A stretch of 64,000 bases of DNA from Bemisia tabaci (Eukaryota > Arthropoda > Insecta > Hemiptera > Aleyrodidae). The stretch covers positions 8,017,480 through 8,081,479 of the forward strand of contig NC_092802.1 in NCBI RefSeq assembly GCF_918797505.1, given 5' to 3'. The notes under the pieces were generated by a model. The model worked only from the letters and a program-made list of their open reading frames with translations. It made no database searches and was not told the origin of the DNA. Position 1 is the stretch's first letter, and every line of letters starts with the position of its first letter. Positions 1-11,090 of this stretch are shown in pieces. The translations under genes and the position numbers were made by a program.

Positions 1-119
1 TTGCGGGTAATCCGACAATCCGTGAGTAACTTTCCAGTAGTCTCTAATAGAAATGGGGCGATCAATGAAATGAGGAATGATCCTTAATTAGTTCATATTT
101 GGCGGGATTTGTATTTGTG

Positions 120-645
120 ATCAGCGAGTGTAATTATGAAGGATGAGTAAAGAGTGAGTAAAATTGAGGACGAAAGTAAAGCAGTATCCAACTGAGAACG
201 ACGAGTAAAGAGTGAATAAAAACAATTAACGGAGAGTAACTGATGAGTAAAGTTTAGAAACGATGCACTGAGATAGTGAAATTGAAGACTGTGAGTAAAG
301 AGCGAGTAAAATTGAGAACGACGAGTAAAGAGTGAATAAAATTGAGAACGATGAGTAAAGAGTGAATAAAATTGAGAACGATGAATAAAGAGTGAATAAA
401 ATTGAGAACGATGAGTAAAGAGTGAGTATATACAATTAAGAATGATGAGTTAAGAGTGAGTATATACAATTAAGAACGATGAGTAAAGAGTGAGTAAAAG
501 CATTAAACGGAGAGTAACTGGTGAGTAAAATCTAGAAACGATGAGTACTGAGTTAGTGAAATTGAGGACGGTAGTACCAAGTACCTACAGAGTTAGTAAA
601 ATTGAGCACGGTGAGTGATAGTGAGAAAAATCGAGAACATTGAGC
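120..645. repeat. Minisatellite, about 30-bp unit
   Basis: Many copies of a unit like GATGAGTAAAGAGTGAATAA followed by AATTGAGAAC. A variant block (GGAGAGTAACTG, GTAAA, TAGAAACGATG) occurs near 231 and again near 508, a higher-order pattern. The repetition keeps several frames open, but these are not genes. Bases 1-119 show nothing. Confidence 0.85.
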
Positions 646-652
646 AGCATAT

Positions 653-878
653 CCTGGAAAAAAATCTCCTGGATCCTGAGTCGAGACTCTTAAAAAAATT
701 TACAGGAAAAAATACTTTTGATTCAATCGGATTTTTGCTTGAATCAAAAGGAAATCCTCTTAAATTAAGAGGCTTGCCTTTTGGTTCAAGCAAAAATCCC
801 ACTTGATGCAAGAGTACTTTTATTTGTGAAATTATTTAAGAGGCTGGACTCAAAATCCAAGAGACTTTTATTCTAGTG
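653..878. mobile_element. A-family palindromic MITE, diverged copy
   Basis: An inverted-repeat element with a CTTGAATCAAAAGGAAATCC core and TTAAATTAAGAGGC centre, flanked by arms containing GACTCTTAAA and its complement. It is the most diverged of four copies (others at 3941-4171, 6876-8633, 37520-37748). Confidence 0.7.
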
Positions 879-1866
879 TATAAGTAAAATTTAGAACGAT
901 GAGAGTGAAAAATTCACGAAACGTAAATAAGAGTGTCGGCAGCCCTGTTATGATGTGCATCTAGGGTAAACCGTTCTTGAGAAAGTCTTGAAAACCTGGA
1001 AAATGGGATTTTTACTACAGAACCTTGAAATTCTGTCTTCCAGTCGAAACGTCGTGTACTCATTATTTTCCACCTACGAACTCGAAAACACTGTAGACTT
1101 ATATCGAAACTTCTGTCCTAGTGTTCTCGAATTGTAGATTTTTTCCAGCCTAAAAAGGCCTCTGGTTATTTTTGTTTTGTTTAAAGTGTATTCATGAGGA
1201 GTTGTGCCATAATCTCATCGAAAAGGCATGGAAAAGTCAGGGAATCTCATGTTTAAAAAGCCTAAAAAGTCTTGGACCCATGTATGACGAACTCAAGTTC
1301 GTCATTGAAGGAAAACATCACTTTCTACAGAATGTTCTCAAACCAATAACGATGACAAATTAGAATTGATGCAACTCACAAGTATATTCGTAGTTTCAAG
1401 TTCATTTATTAAGTTATGTTACATCAGGTTCACAAAATCCTTGCAAATATGTTTTTTCTTAAGATTCTAAGCAACCAAATCAATTGGAACAAAACTGATA
1501 ATTGAAAAATTATTGCATTTTCTACAAAATTGGACGTTATTACGATTGAAGGAGGCACGCCATTATGGTTTTATGGTCTTTTTTTCGTTTCTTGAATAGC
1601 CAGAAGAAAAATGGTTCCCGGTTGTATTTTTTGTTTCAAGATAATCTTTGGTCATCATTTTCGTCTTTAATTTTACTTTCATAATTTTTCTTGATCTTGT
1701 TTGTATTTTATCGCTACTAATGATGTTGTAACTTGTAAACACCTTATTTGGGCAGAATTTAAGCAAGCTAAGCACGTTTTCATATATATAATCCATTCCC
1801 TGGTGAACGTAAAATTTTTTCAAATATTAGTTCCTATCCAACTATTACGTGCCCGTGCCTATTCTT
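879..1866. other. Unique AT-rich stretch
   Basis: No repeat shared with the rest of the window and no convincing coding frame seen. Confidence 0.5.
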
Positions 1867-2170
1867 TTAGTGTTTTAGTGCGTACTGCGGTCTCAGTGAT
1901 CGTGTTGCGAGTGCTTTCAGCTTGGCGTCGGGCAGTTGAATAATACTTTCCTGGTACGTATCTCTTAGTCTTTTCATTCTTGTGTTTAAATTTTCACTTC
2001 CTTGGTAAACATCCATTAAGCCCCTGTACTGCTGTGCTATAAGTGAAAACGCAGTATGATCTCTCAGCCGTTGCCAAATTTCCTTTGATAAATTCACAAT
2101 TTCTTGGGGACATTCGTAAATATTTTTCCCCCAAGTTTTCAGAGAATTTTCTTTGCAATATAAAGTAAAC
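1867..2170 (-). other. Possible degraded coding fragment, unknown
   Basis: A minus-strand open frame of about 100 codons without an ATG start. It contains EIVNLSKEIWQRLRDHTAFS and MKRLRDTYQESIIQLPDAKL, a helix-like composition. It starts exactly where the CGCCTTCAAA repeat begins, so an upstream part may have been replaced. No family recognised. Confidence 0.22.
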
Positions 2171-2309
2171 GCCTTCAAATCTGGCGATACTTCTCGGTTC
2201 TCTGGGAGGTTAGGTTAGTTGCGTGACCCAACCAAACGCTTTGAACGCCTTCAAATCTGGTGATATCTCCCCCTTTGCCGGGAGGTTAGTTTAGGTGCGT
2301 GACCCAACT
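2169..2309. repeat. Tandem pair of a 75-bp unit (CGCCTTCAAATCTGG)
   Basis: Two adjacent copies, each starting CGCCTTCAAATCTGG and ending GGGAGGTTAG and GTGCGTGACCCAAC. The starting motif recurs near 60630 and in many other places. Confidence 0.75.
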
Positions 2310-3039
2310 ATGCCCTACATATCAACAATTAAGATCCAAAATTGTCCCTCCACTTTCTGATCTCCATACTATCCTTTCAAAGTATTTTCGTGAAATCCCT
2401 CTCCTTTTCAAACGAATTTATCTCCAAATTGAATGTATTCTTTCCCTGTCCCAACTTTTAATTGTGTACTACCTTTTTTACCTTACTTACCTTTTTTATA
2501 TTTGTTTTCCTTCATCCTTTGCAATAAAATGATCGAGATCATGAAAAAATGAGAAATTTACTCGGTGGTTATTGCCTTAAATTTACAGTTTTTTACAGCT
2601 AGTAAAATGGAACCTGTGAGTGGAAAATAAGGTTGTTGTTCCAAATCAAAAGCAGTTACACAATCTTAGCAAAATTGCAATGCTCCTGGTTCCTTTTTGC
2701 AAAATGCAATCGAAGTATCGTCTCGTCTGAAGGGTTTCATCGATTCGATCGATCAACTTGATCCTGAAATTATGGAAGGCCCTAGCAAGCGATTTTACCG
2801 ATCGCACGAAGAAGTCTACCTCCGATATTTTTTGACGCGAAAAAAATATTCTTCGCTTTTATGGGATCTAAAAATTCAGTTGTCTCAAGTTCTTTGAATG
2901 TTCGGATTGCTGGAGGTGAAAAAAATATCCGTAGAATGGCCGAATGCATGTTGGATTGCTATTAAAAGTAAAGACTTTTTTCTTTATTTAAGGGAGGTGA
3001 GGGGAAGGGACAGGTGGGCCGCGTTTATTAGGAGGGAAG
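2310..3039. other. Unique stretch with a B-family end
   Basis: Mostly unique. Near 2670-2710 there is a remnant of the B-family terminus (GGTTCCTTTTTGCAAAATGC). The frames downstream of it are not recognisable. Confidence 0.4.
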
Positions 3040-3212
3040 AACCAAGCCACCTTAGCTATTGCGCAAATTACAGTGGGCAATTTAATTTTTTACAGAACGT
3101 TTGTGCGTTTTCCTTTGAAAATTTTAAGGAATTTGCTTCGTGCTGTGCAGAAATTCACTGACTTTGCACGAAAACCCGCACAACCGTTTTCATGTAAAAA
3201 ATTAAATATTCG
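3040..3212 (-). mobile_element. K-family palindromic MITE, partial
   Basis: Shares CCAAGCCAC, TAGCTATTGC, GGGCAATTTAATTTTTTAC and the oppositely oriented GTAAAAAATTAAAT with the K copies at 5541, 25787 and 58145; the right terminus is lost. Confidence 0.65.
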
Positions 3213-3420
3213 CTTGCGAATTTTCCATTTCCTTAAGAATTCGATCCGCAAGAAATTATTCACATACCGGAAAAAAGGCACCAAAATGTCCTTGAACTTT
3301 TTTATTGATCCCTCTGGTTCAGAATACCTGATGGAAGTAAATGATCTAGAAAAATACGGACAGGTAGGCAGGTCAGCCGTAAAGTGCCACACAAACGATT
3401 GACTTCCGCTCAAACAAGCT
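3213..3420 (+). other. Possible exon-like stretch
   Basis: An open frame containing MSLNFFIDPSGSEYLMEVND is followed by a CAG|GTAGGC donor-like site near 3363. The acceptor is poor and no family is recognised. Confidence 0.15.
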
Positions 3421-3616
3421 CAATTAGCATAAAAAAGATGATCATGATCAAGAAATAACCGATCGGGAATAATTTATCGTTAAAAATCAGAAAAAATCCT
3501 AAATTGTCAATGCAAGATAGTATTTTTGACTATTTGTCTACAGATGCCCCCTTCAGCCTTCCTTTACATTTTCTTTATCATTCCATGAATGACGATTTTT
3601 TTTTTCATTTTTCCAG

Positions 3617-3650
3617 AAACCTGAGCTGTGAGCTACAACCTCCACGCAAG
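3617..3650 (+). other. Candidate 34-nt micro-exon, copy 1
   Basis: A pyrimidine-rich tract ending TTTTTCCAG precedes 34 bases that end CACGCAAG and are followed by the donor GTATGTAC. The same structure, equal in length and with about 25 of 34 bases matching, recurs at 25606-25639, and the upstream flank is also related (about 3475-3616). The peptide in the open frame is about NLSCELQPPRK. The length is not a multiple of three. It could be a real duplicated exon or part of an old repeat that happens to carry splice signals. Confidence 0.35.
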
Positions 3651-3660
3651 GTATGTACAT

Positions 3661-3940
3661 TATTCTTGATTTTTTTTTTTTTTCCGAATTGATTAATATC
3701 CCCCATGTATCGAGTGCCTTTTGTCAAAAAATCCTCAACTCGAGTCACTTATTCTTCCTCTAAAATAGGGGTCACCCATGTGTGCTAACCGTATTTCAAT
3801 GTGGAATCGTTGCTTTTTCACCACAGATAACATGTGTGAAATTCAATTCTTTGATTCTGAAGGTATAGTTCCGACATTCCAATTGTTTTTTATAAAAAAA
3901 AAAAATAACAATAAATAAATAAAAAGACACTTGATGGAAG
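3661..3940. other. Unique stretch, nothing recognised
   Basis: A-rich and T-rich runs only. Confidence 0.4.
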
Positions 3941-4171
3941 TCACTCTGGAAAAAAAACACATTAGATCTAGAGCCCAGACTCTTAAAAACATCGACAAGA
4001 AAAAGTACTCTTGATTCAAGCAGATTTAAGCTTAAATCAAAAAGAAATCCGCTCAAATTAAGAGGCTTGGTTCTTGATTTAAGCTTAAATCTGATTGAAT
4101 CAAGAGTATTTTTTCTTGTCGATGTTTTTAAGAGTCTGGACTCTAGATCCAATGTGGTTTTTTTTCCAGTG
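3941..4171. mobile_element. A-family palindromic MITE, full copy
   Basis: Nearly the whole element is an inverted repeat. The left arm has CCAGACTCTTAAAAACATCG and the right arm its complement, around a centre containing AAATTAAGAGGC. The ends read CTCTGGAAAAA and TTTTTCCAGTG. Non-coding; it would need a transposase encoded elsewhere. Confidence 0.8.
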
Positions 4172-4800
4172 CGTAAAATCCCACGCTCGCTTCTGATTGG
4201 TGCCGGATGACACATTCGGCGCGAAAGCAGCGAGTTTTAAATTTGCGGAAAAGTTGCGCCTCTCAAACTGCGTCGTTTTCGGTTTCTGAGCCAGGTTTTT
4301 CGTTTTTAATGTGCGCATCGTGATTCCACGTCATTTACCGTCGGTAAAATGTATTCAGTGGCGATTCCAGCGAGTTAGCAGCACTTTTGGTACTCCATTT
4401 AAATCCATTGAAAATACCGATTTTTGGTGAGGCAGTTTCCCTCACTTAGAATCGATTGTTCTACATGCAGGTAAATGGAGAAAAAAACAGTGTTGCCAGC
4501 TTACAAGATTTGCTATTGAATGTATCTGAAAGTCAAAATTCGTTCATAGTTTAGTGACCCATTCCAACGCATAGACGAATGTTCCATCTCTACGCGAAAG
4601 TGCGGTCAAAATTAATTTTAGAGTCTCTCCAAAGTACATCTCCGGTCCTGGCAGCTATGCTCAAGTATTACGGGCAGTGACGATTTTTTAAAGTTTTCAA
4701 CATCGATTTCAAATTGTAGTAAAACAATAGATTCTAGCTGAGGCAGTTCGCCTCATCCAAAATCAATAGTTATAATGCATTAAAATAGTGAAAAACAGTG
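4172..4800. repeat. Two diverged copies of a GTGAGGCAGTT repeat
   Basis: Near 4430-4510 and 4740-4805 the order GAGGCAGTT, CTCA, AATCGATTGTT or its variant, then AACAGTGTTGC, is repeated with many changes. A related piece is at 60250-60330. The first part (4180-4330) resembles 21170-21280. Confidence 0.5.
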
Positions 4801-5418
4801 TTGCTAACTTGGACAATCACCTGCCAAGGAAAATAGCTGGTTGAGAAACGCCTATGAATTCGATCCTCAAACACTTTGCTATTGCATTTTAACCCAGCTA
4901 GATTTTAATTAGACCGCGCTAAGCAGTAAAGAACCAAGCCACATCAGCCATTGCCAACTCAAATCGGACAAGGGAGCTGTTGCCTGTGTGAGGAATTTGC
5001 AATTTAACTATTGATTCTTCTGTAAAAGTTCGCAAGAAACACGATGGTGCCACTATTTTTCTCTGAAATCAACTCCCAAGCTCAAAAAAGCTCTCCAGTT
5101 GAGGCCAAAATGGAGGGTATATCCAACATCTCCATTTAATTTTTAACATGCAGTACGTCTTTTTTTTTTGCGAATTTCAGTGATTTTTTTGCATAGTTTG
5201 AAGCAAATTCCTTTAGGTTTTCTTAGGAATCTGCACCAACGCTCTCTTGTAAAAAATTAAATTGCCCAGATAAATGTGGCAATAGCTGATGCGATTTGGT
5301 TTCATTCTGCTAAATGCGGTTCGATTCTCCTCAAGCCAGGACGCCAAGAGGATGAATACAAATCTCATGTGCAACGGTAACATTTTAAAGTTTTTGATGA
5401 AAGTAATGAAACACTACT
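4801..5418. repeat. Tandem duplication, unit 1 (contains K MITE and foldback piece)
   Basis: Matches the next unit (5419-5875) from AAGGAAAATAGCTG through GAATTCGATCCT, TAGATTTTAATT and GACCGCGCTAAGCAG to the GATGAATA end. A K-family palindrome lies inside, and it is split by a fragment of the 500-bp foldback element at about 4977-5140. Confidence 0.7.
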
Positions 5419-5875
5419 AACATGAACAATCGCCACCCAAGGAAAATAGCTGATTAAGGAACGCTACGAATTCGATCCTTTAACACTTTGCTGTTCCATT
5501 TTACCCAGCTAGATTTTAATTGGACCGCGCTAAGCAGAAAGGAACCAAACCACGTCACCTATATTGCCAAATTTAATCGGGCAATTTACTTTTTTATATG
5601 AAAACGGTAGTGCGGATTTTTGTGCGAATTTCAGTAATTTTTTCGCATGGTACGAAGCAATTCCCTTAAGTTTCCACAGGAATCCGCACTAACGTTCTCT
5701 AGCAAAACATTAAATTGCCCACTTAAATTCGACAATAGTTGATGTGGATTGGTTCCATTCTGCTAAACGCGGTCCAATTCTTTCCAAGCCGGGAGGACGC
5801 TAAGGGGATGAATAGAAATCTCACGCGTGATAGTTTATTTTGAAGTTTTTGATGAAATTAATGAAACACGAGATC
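5419..5875. repeat. Tandem duplication, unit 2 (contains intact K MITE)
   Basis: The second unit carries a clean K-family palindrome at 5541-5756 (GGAACCAAAC... GGTTCC ends). It lacks the foldback piece found in unit 1, so that insertion is younger than the duplication or was lost here. Confidence 0.7.
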
Positions 5876-6149
5876 TGCGGGCCGATTATTGAAACTGATA
5901 GACAAAGCTATAGACAAAGGAGACAAAAGAGATGTGGAGAGATCCTATTGGTGGAAGCAGGTGGTTGCAATGGACAAAGGAGGTAGGTAATAGACTAAGT
6001 AACGGCAACCCACGAGGAACCCGATAGTTAGTCCATCATTTTCTCCCTTAGTCTATAAGAAGCCACCATTTCAACCAATAGGATAGTTCCATACTCCCTA
6101 TGTCTTCTTTGTCTATGACTTTGTCTATCAATTTCAATAATCGGGCCGC
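5876..6149. mobile_element. C-family MITE (GATAGACAAAG arms), full copy
   Basis: Begins GCGGGCCGATTATTGAAA and ends with the complement (TTTCAATAATCGGGCCGC). Both arms carry TGATAGACAAAG-type words in mirrored order. Further copies or pieces are at 42690, 50385, 51360, 61209, 61610, 62764 and 63358. Confidence 0.8.
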
Positions 6150-6875
6150 TGGACTCAAGTGCTTTTTCCGGGCTGCAGTTGGAACTACGTCCATGCGTTG
6201 TTGGGCGCGAGGATTCTGGGGCCGATGTTGGTTGTTTGGGGTTTGGTCTTGGCTCTGGCAGCCGACGTCATCGGGCCTCGTCACGTTTTGTCGGATGGTC
6301 GAGTGGTGGAAATCGAGGACGACTTTGAGGCGGTGCGTTGTAGCGCGGATCCAACGGTAATGATCTGTCTTGCAGTCGTGTCATAAAATTAAAAAAAAAA
6401 TGAAGTCAGCGGTAGAGGCGCATGAAAGTTATTGCGGAGAAGTTTTGCTTTGTCGCATGCAAATGGTCAAATCAGGCTTTTTCTTAAATGCATAGGCAAG
6501 TAGCAAATCGACGGCATAAGTCCGCAAACACATATCTCGTTTCTGGTATCTAAAAATCTCCGCCTCTATATTATTTTTTTAAAAGAGAACAAATTAACAT
6601 CATTCCTTGAAGTTTTTGCAGAATTTTCTTCGCAGAGAGAAGAAAAATCACGGCAGTTTTAAGAATTGCCGTTGAGTAGTTTTTCGTTTAAAAAATAAAG
6701 TGTGACAGGAAGTAATGATTAATATATTTTTTTTACTTATAGATTTAATATATTTAAGTTCTGTTTTATGTCAGCACTTAAATATTAATAACTATATTAC
6801 TTTACGTTGTTACACAGTTTGCGACGTCGCAAACTGAGTTATGTGATTGCTGACTTAATCCGTCGAAATGTCCCA
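6150..6875. other. Unique stretch, nothing recognised
   Basis: The first 200 bases are GC-richer and open in two frames, but no protein family is recognisable. The rest is AT-rich. Confidence 0.4.
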
Positions 6876-6996
6876 CACTGGGAAAAGAAAAATACATTGG
6901 ATCTAGAGTCCAGACTCTTGAAAACATTGACAAGATAAAATACTCTTGATTCAATCGGATTTTTGCTTGAATCAAAACGGAATCCGCTTGAATTAA

Positions 6997-8518
6997 GGTG
7001 AATCCAGGGTTCGATTAGGGATAATTCACGATCAGAGATAGCGCCACCAGTCACCGCTGAGAATATCACTTTTCCTCGACGATTACTGAAATAATATTGT
7101 TCAAATCACAAAAAGCAGATCCGCAAGATGTAGATCATTCTTTGCTTGATTTTTTCAGCCAAAAATATTAGCAATTAGAATTACAAGCGCAGAGAAAGTA
7201 CGGCTGAAACTTGCAGCTCGGCGGCGGCGGCGGCCGAGCACGCAACCGTCTCTCTCTCTCCCATTGCCGCAATGGGAATTACTTTCCGCCGTACTTACGA
7301 CTTAATTTTTGGGAATTTTGAGAAGATTTTTTAACTGAGTGTTCCTCAAGTATGTTACTATGTCCCCTGGATTCCCAATCTTGAATAAGTATTACGGTTT
7401 TTATTATTTTGGCAAATATACACTGAAAAAAATGAGTTAGCGTCAGATGACTAAAAATGGTTTCTATACACTAACTCAAATTGTGTGATTTGGACACACA
7501 TGATTTTTGGTTTCTGTACACTAACCACTATTAGTGCTGGAAACTAATTCCGCTACTCTAATTCGCATTCGGTAGGGTTGGGTCAACCTAACCTCAAAAC
7601 TGAGAGAGGAGAAAACGGCTTAGCGAATGATAACTGGACAATACTTTCAGGAAAAGAAGATTTCTTAAAAGATGAGAGGTAAAAATCAACTGACCGGTTC
7701 CAAATGAACGACAGAAGAAAGGAATATCCCATAGGTATGTGCAAGTAGACAGAATTATCCTTTAGAGAGACACACACTCACACATGAAATGGTAGCGAAT
7801 GTTCAAACCGAATAAACATATCTCGTCCGAACACTTAAGATATTCTTTTGAAATTACGGGAGAACACAAACTATAGAAGTAAGCAGTCTAAGTTCACAGA
7901 TTTTCGTAAAATATAAACTGAACGCGGAACGCTTTAATCGCAATTTAATACAGAAGATTGACGACTCCAACGAATATCATGCTTGTTTACGTTTTGAATC
8001 GAACAGACGATTTCTAACCTTAACAGGTTTTTTTATGTTGCTTTCGAACGTTTTCAAGAAAGAGAGGACACTATAAATCATACCAGGAGTATTTACATTG
8101 TCAAACGAGCACGAAATTTCACATTTTAATTGATTTTCACGAGCTGACGCGATTGAGGCTGTTGTACCGACGCCACTTTTTCGAAACTAAATAAATGTAA
8201 CGGACAATGTGGCAGTTAGTGTTGAGGGCGAATTAGTTTGACCCGAAGGTGAATTTGTCTTACCACAGCGCTAATTTTACAGCTAGTGCTGTTTTCCAAT
8301 TCTGGTTCGCGCTCTAGTAAAGTCAAGTCAGCGTATGAAGCGAATTGATTGGTGCTTCAGTACAATAAATTAGTTCTGAAGCCTAACTTTGATTCTACTT
8401 GGCGAGAACTTACCAAATTAGTTCTCAACGCTAACTACTTTTTTTTCAGTGTATACAGCTCTATTCTGAGCAGCGCGACGTGGTGGCCAAATCGCGAAGT
8501 TCTAAGCCTGGATTCACC
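6997..8518. mobile_element. TTAA-flanked element inside the A MITE
   Basis: The inverted ends are GGTGAATCCAGG and CCTGGATTCACC. TTAA stands on both sides (6993-6996 and 8519-8522) and occurs once in uninterrupted A copies. A TTAA target duplication is the habit of piggyBac-type transposases, although these ends are not the canonical piggyBac CCYT. No coding frame for a transposase remains. A GGC/GCG-rich stretch is near 7220. Confidence 0.75.
7421..8451. mobile_element. CACTGAAAAAAA element nested inside the TTAA element
   Basis: Ends CACTGAAAAAAA and TTTTTTTTCAGTG, with AGTTAGCGT also mirrored just inside. TATA lies on both sides, in keeping with a TA target duplication. About 1.03 kb with no protein-coding frame. 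The same terminus is found at 22150 and 32651, with different interiors. Confidence 0.7.
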
Positions 8519-8639
8519 TTAAGAGGCCTGGTTCTTGATTTAAGCTAGATTCTGATTGAATCAAGAGTATTTTTTCTTGTCGATGTTTTCAAGAGTCTGG
8601 ACTCTAGATCCAATGTGTTTTTTTTTTTCAGTGTAATTT

Positions 8640-8715
8640 TAATTGGTCAGTTGCGCTGGTCATAGAATTGTGTTTTGATGCTTGATTTTTGTAGATCAGC
8701 TAAAAATAATAGTCT
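8640..8715. mobile_element. L-family MITE, terminal fragment
   Basis: TTGGTCAGTTGCGCTGGTCA, TTTTGATGCTTG and TCAGCTAAAAATAATA match the left end of the full L copy at 10028-10447. Confidence 0.7.
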
Positions 8716-8848
8716 GTGTGAATAGCAACTTCCTTGAGATATCGATCTTCGAAAAATTGCTATCAGCTTTGGGAGACCGAACGAGGTAAACCCCCCCCCC
8801 CCTCCCCCTCTCCATATAAATATTCCGGAAGACTAAACGGGTATCACA
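8716..8848. other. Short unique spacer with C run
   Basis: A run of 14 C followed by CT-rich sequence at about 8791-8812; nothing else. Confidence 0.5.
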
Positions 8849-9013
8849 CAGTGGCGTGGCGTGAATTGCGATGTATCGATTGGTTTGTCATTTAAACCTA
8901 TGGAAAAGAATCGATTAATAAAGTGTTCGCTGCGAACACCCTTTTTATCGATAATTTTCCATAGGTTTAAATGGCTTAACAATCGACATATCGCAAAGCA
9001 CGCCACGCCACTG
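8849..9013. mobile_element. hAT-type MITE (CAGTGGCGTGGC ends)
   Basis: A palindromic 165-base element, with CAGTGGCGTGGCGTGAATTG at one end and the complement at the other. The flanking 8-mers GTATCACA and GTAACATA match at six positions, a worn 8-bp duplication. Copies at 57122-57286 and (longer) 19778-21047 have exact duplications. Confidence 0.8.
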
Positions 9014-9021
9014 GTAACATA

Positions 9022-9957
9022 CAGGGTGGCCTAGACCTACCGTACCAGGCCTTTTTTTCGGTTAATTTGGGTCATACGAAGTCCAGGATCGCGGGGATGA
9101 ATAGGGAATCTACCCCAAGGAATCCGAATTTAATGGTCCCAGAGCCCCCCTGGCGTCCCTTGGGGGGTAAAAGAGGGGTCCGTGCTTCAAAAGTCAGGGT
9201 TAATGTCAAAATTTTGAAATTATTTCATCGGAATCAGAACGTACGGAAAATTTTAGCTTAAATCCGACACCAAGAAATCCAAAATCGGCCCACCCGTGTC
9301 CAAAATACCGACCCCTAAAGGCGGGGGACAGAGCCCCCTTTCAAAAAAATTCAAGTTCGTAAAAGTGACGTGGAGACTCGGAAAAAATGTGTATTCATGG
9401 GTAATCGACCCCAAGGAATCCGAATTTGAGGGTCCCGTTGTCCACAGAGACTTTTTGATGGGGCACAGGGGTAACCTCCACACCCGTTAGATTTGAAAGT
9501 TCAGAGTCTCCCTGTGCCCCATCAGAAAAGTCTCTGTGGACAACGGGACCCTCAAATTCGGATTCCTTGGGGTAGATTACCCATGAATACACATTTTTTC
9601 CGAGTCTCCACGTCACTTTTACGAACTTGAATTTTTTTGAAAGGGGGCTCTGTCCCCCGCCTTTAGGGGTCGGTATTTTGGACACGGGTGGGCCGATTTT
9701 GGATTTCTTGGTGTCGATTTAAGCTAAAATTTTCCGTACGTTCTGATTCCGATGAAATAATTTCAAAATTTTGACATTAACCCTGACTTTTGAAGCACGG
9801 ACCCCTCTTTTACTCCCCAAGGGGCGCCAGGGGGGCTCTGGGACTATGAAATTCGGATTCCTTGGGGTCGATTCCCTATTCATCCCGCGATCCTGGACTT
9901 CGTATGACCCAAATTAACCGAAAAAAAGGCCTGGTACGGTAGGTCTGGGCCACCCTG
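9022..9957. mobile_element. Near-perfect 936-bp palindrome (CAGGGTGG ends)
   Basis: Arms of about 450 bases are almost identical inverted copies around a loop of roughly 35 bases near 9474-9508. The ends are CAGGGTGG and CCACCCTG with TA on both sides. The mirrored arms give mirrored open frames, which are not genes. It is related at its ends to the giant palindrome at 22599-25346. Confidence 0.85.
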
Positions 9958-10027
9958 TAGAATGGAAGGAAGATTGTACATTTTCGCGACCGAATACGAT
10001 TTTCAGCAAACGATTTTCGGCAGTTCA

Positions 10028-10447
10028 ATGGGTCAGTTGTGCTGGTTTCAGATTCTTGGTTTGATGCTTGATTTTTGTAGATCAGCTAAAAATAATAAGA
10101 TCGGTCCTATTAGGAACTTTCTACCTTGTATTAGACGAGATATCGCGCTTTGAAACCACCGCGGCAGTGACACTCTTGGTTACTTCCACCTTGCTTTTGC
10201 AGAGTTTCAAGTTGAGTAAACCAGGGCAAATGTGTGTCTCCCTCTCAAATGAAAGCAAGGTGGAAGAAACCAAGGGTGTCACTACCGCGGTGGATGACGT
10301 CATAGACCCAACTTTTCAAAGGTCGAAACCTCGGTTAATATAGAATAGAACATGCAGAGCTGCTGTTTGGATAGATCTTATTATTTTAAGCTAATTCACA
10401 AGAATAAAGCATCAAAACACGATTCTGTGACCAACGCAACTGACTTA
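10028..10447. mobile_element. L-family palindromic MITE, full copy
   Basis: Outer arms: GGGTCAGTTG, TTGATGCTTG, TCAGCTAAAAATAATAAGAT, mirrored near 10375-10447. The inner part holds GATATCGCG, CACCGCGGCAGTGACA, then its mirror GTGTCACTACCGCGGTG and GATGACGTCAT. Fragments are at 8640, 26613, 55650 and 60940. Confidence 0.75.
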
Positions 10448-10953
10448 TTGATATATATTCTGATTATTTTGCTAACCGTCGACGAGATAATTCTTTGATC
10501 ATGTGGTAAGAAATGTTTTGTAAAAATTTGCATCATACGATGATAAATAAGTTCTTTCTGATCCTCAAATGCACATATTTATCTATAAATATGCAGCATT
10601 TTACAGCAAAGTTTTCACAATAATTGGATGGTTAAGGATGTGTGAACAGCATTTTTGAAAGGAAAATATGATGAGAGTTTTTACTTCGATGATTTTTACT
10701 CTCATCGCCTAGTAGATAGGATCATTTAAAAAAAAAAAACCACACGAAACCTCGTAAACTCTCAAACTTCGTCCCAGAACTAGCTGTTTAACCGTGGTCT
10801 AGTAATGAGAAGGGTAGAATCAATGAGACTTATCTATTTAACGAAAGCATGTGTTTTGCGCGTCGTCAAAACCGAATGAAATAAACGAACCTGTTGGATG
10901 GAAAATATATCAAGTGGGCTTTTTGACCATCTCTGATACATCGTACAATATTT
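10448..10953. other. Unique stretch, nothing recognised
   Basis: AT-rich; a run of 11 A near 10729. No repeat partner was seen. Confidence 0.45.
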
Positions 10954-11090
10954 TGATTGCATTTTGCAAAAGGAACCACTATTTCTGGCCCAATTTAGAA
11001 ACAACATACATGTCATTGGTTTCCCTATGCAGATGTGTGCTTTTATGGAAGAACCAGAGATAGTGGTTCCTTATTGCAAAATGTAATCCA
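10954..11090. mobile_element. B-family MITE, copy 1
   Basis: Ends GATTGCATTTTGCAA and TTGCAAAATGTAATCC, each followed inward by GGAACCACTATTTCT or its complement. About 137 bases. Confidence 0.75.

Larger units (their letters stand above)
6876..8633. mobile_element. A-family MITE split by a nested insertion
   Basis: The left half (6876-6996) and right half (8519-8633) of an A-family MITE are separated by 1,522 bases. The join restores the usual AAATTAAGAGGC centre. Ends are CACTGGG and CAGTG. Confidence 0.8.

Noticed and set aside
226..469. Minus-strand frames rich in LYSSFSILF repeats
   Set aside because: They are translations of the 30-base minisatellite; the period is a multiple of three, so frames stay open.
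6100..6386. Two overlapping frames with a hydrophobic stretch
   Set aside because: They start inside a C-family MITE and extend into unique DNA with no recognisable domain or splice context.
8791..8812. Telomere-like or G-quadruplex sequence
   Set aside because: A simple C run; no TTAGG-type repeats occur in the window.
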